From Paraprevotella sp. (GTDB lineage: Bacteria; Bacteroidota; Bacteroidia; Bacteroidales; Bacteroidaceae), in the NCBI GenBank assembly GCA_017425765.1, contig JAFOXE010000144.1:1-5904 (forward strand): DNA of 5,904 nt. Reading direction: 5' to 3'. A model generated the notes under the pieces. The model did no database searches and was not told where the DNA came from. It saw only the letters and a list, made by a program, of their open reading frames with translations. Below, one piece after another: positions 5,534 to 5,904 of this stretch (its first letter is position 1; each line of letters opens with the position of its first letter). A program made the translations under genes and the position numbers.

Positions 5534-5904
5534 TTATTCTACTGCAACTTTTCGGTTGCCCACAATGTAGACTCCTTTTGAAAGTCCGTGTAGGGCTTTG
5601 CCTTCGGTCACTTGGCTGCGGATGCAGAGGCCTTGAAGGGTGTACACATCAACCAGATTGGAAGGCGAGTAGGGCAATATGTCCTTTATACCGTCAACCA
5701 CGGGTGCAGGCTTTTGCCACAAACGTATATCGTCAAGATAAAGTCGGGTGTTGTTGGCTGCTCCTACGGCTTGGGTGGTGCGTAGTCCCATGCTTAGAGT
5801 TACCTTGGTGCTTTCGTTCAACGTAAAGGCACATGAGATGCGTTCCCAATTGTTGCTCACTGAAGGATAGTAGTAAAATGTTTCGTTGCCGATGCGCAAA
5901 CCAC
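5534..5904 (-). CDS. C-terminal fragment of a secreted protein with T9SS-like tail
   Basis: Only the last 123 or so codons are visible; the start lies beyond the right edge and the frame is open to the end of the window. The first 60 residues (WERISCAFTLNES, TKVTLSMGLR, TRLYLDDIRLW) look like the end of a jelly-roll, carbohydrate-binding-like domain; the closing LYLDDIRLW strand is typical of such modules. The last 40 residues (VDVYTLQGLCIRSQ, LHGLSKGVYIVGNRKVAVE) resemble the short C-terminal domains of Prevotella proteins related to type IX secretion sorting signals. This suggests export across the outer membrane and surface attachment. The catalytic or main domain is not in view, so no enzyme activity is assigned. 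An internal TTG at 5899 is not needed as a start, because the frame continues upstream of it. Confidence 0.85.
   Translation of the reverse strand, partial: GLRIGNETFYYYPSVSNNWERISCAFTLNESTKVTLSMGLRTTQAVGAANNTRLYLDDIRLWQKPAPVVDGIKDILPYSPSNLVDVYTLQGLCIRSQVTEGKALHGLSKGVYIVGNRKVAVE

Noticed and set aside
5527..5826. Plus-strand open frame of about 99 codons at the right edge
   Set aside because: It is antisense to the convincing C-terminal fragment on the minus strand, and its Cys/Leu/Arg-rich translation looks like a shadow.

Overview
The window looks like a chromosomal segment from a Bacteroidales bacterium, most likely of the Prevotella/Alloprevotella type. Three lines of evidence point there. 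Several promoters match the Bacteroidota consensus (TTG, 19-20 nt, TAnnTTTG), and ribosome binding sites are weak or absent. AsnA and the Amidase_3 protein have Bacteroidales-style sequences. The partial gene at the right edge ends in a short C-terminal domain like those of type IX secretion (T9SS) cargo in Prevotella. The genus is inferred, not proven.

Layout, left to right. (1) 1-1039, minus: an N-acetylmuramoyl-L-alanine amidase whose C-terminus runs off the left edge. (2) 1040-1481: a 442-bp divergent intergenic region with several small dyads, a cluster of GCTCG-cored motifs, and a consensus promoter firing rightward. (3) 1482-3431, plus: a secreted family PL11 rhamnogalacturonan lyase. 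(4) 3445-3493: a 17-bp-stem terminator shared by convergent genes. (5) 3505-4542, minus: asnA, aspartate-ammonia ligase, with its own consensus promoter. (6) 4719-4795, plus: tRNA-Arg(CCG) with encoded CCA, its own consensus promoter and a terminator. (7) 4985-5449, plus: a small exported protein of unknown function. (8) 5476-5519: an 18-bp-stem terminator between convergent genes. (9) 5534-5904, minus: the C-terminal end of a larger secreted protein with a jelly-roll-like segment and a T9SS-like tail.

The genes appear to be separate transcription units, not one operon: orientations alternate, and most units have their own promoter or terminator. The functions are cell-wall remodelling, pectin (rhamnogalacturonan-I) breakdown, asparagine synthesis and arginine decoding. 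The lyase stands alone here, with no SusC/SusD pair or regulator in view.

I saw no mobile element, CRISPR array or defence cassette, and no clear novel multigene system. The points most worth a second look are the motif cluster upstream of the lyase, the matching U19/A56 change in the tRNA, and the uncharacterised exported protein.
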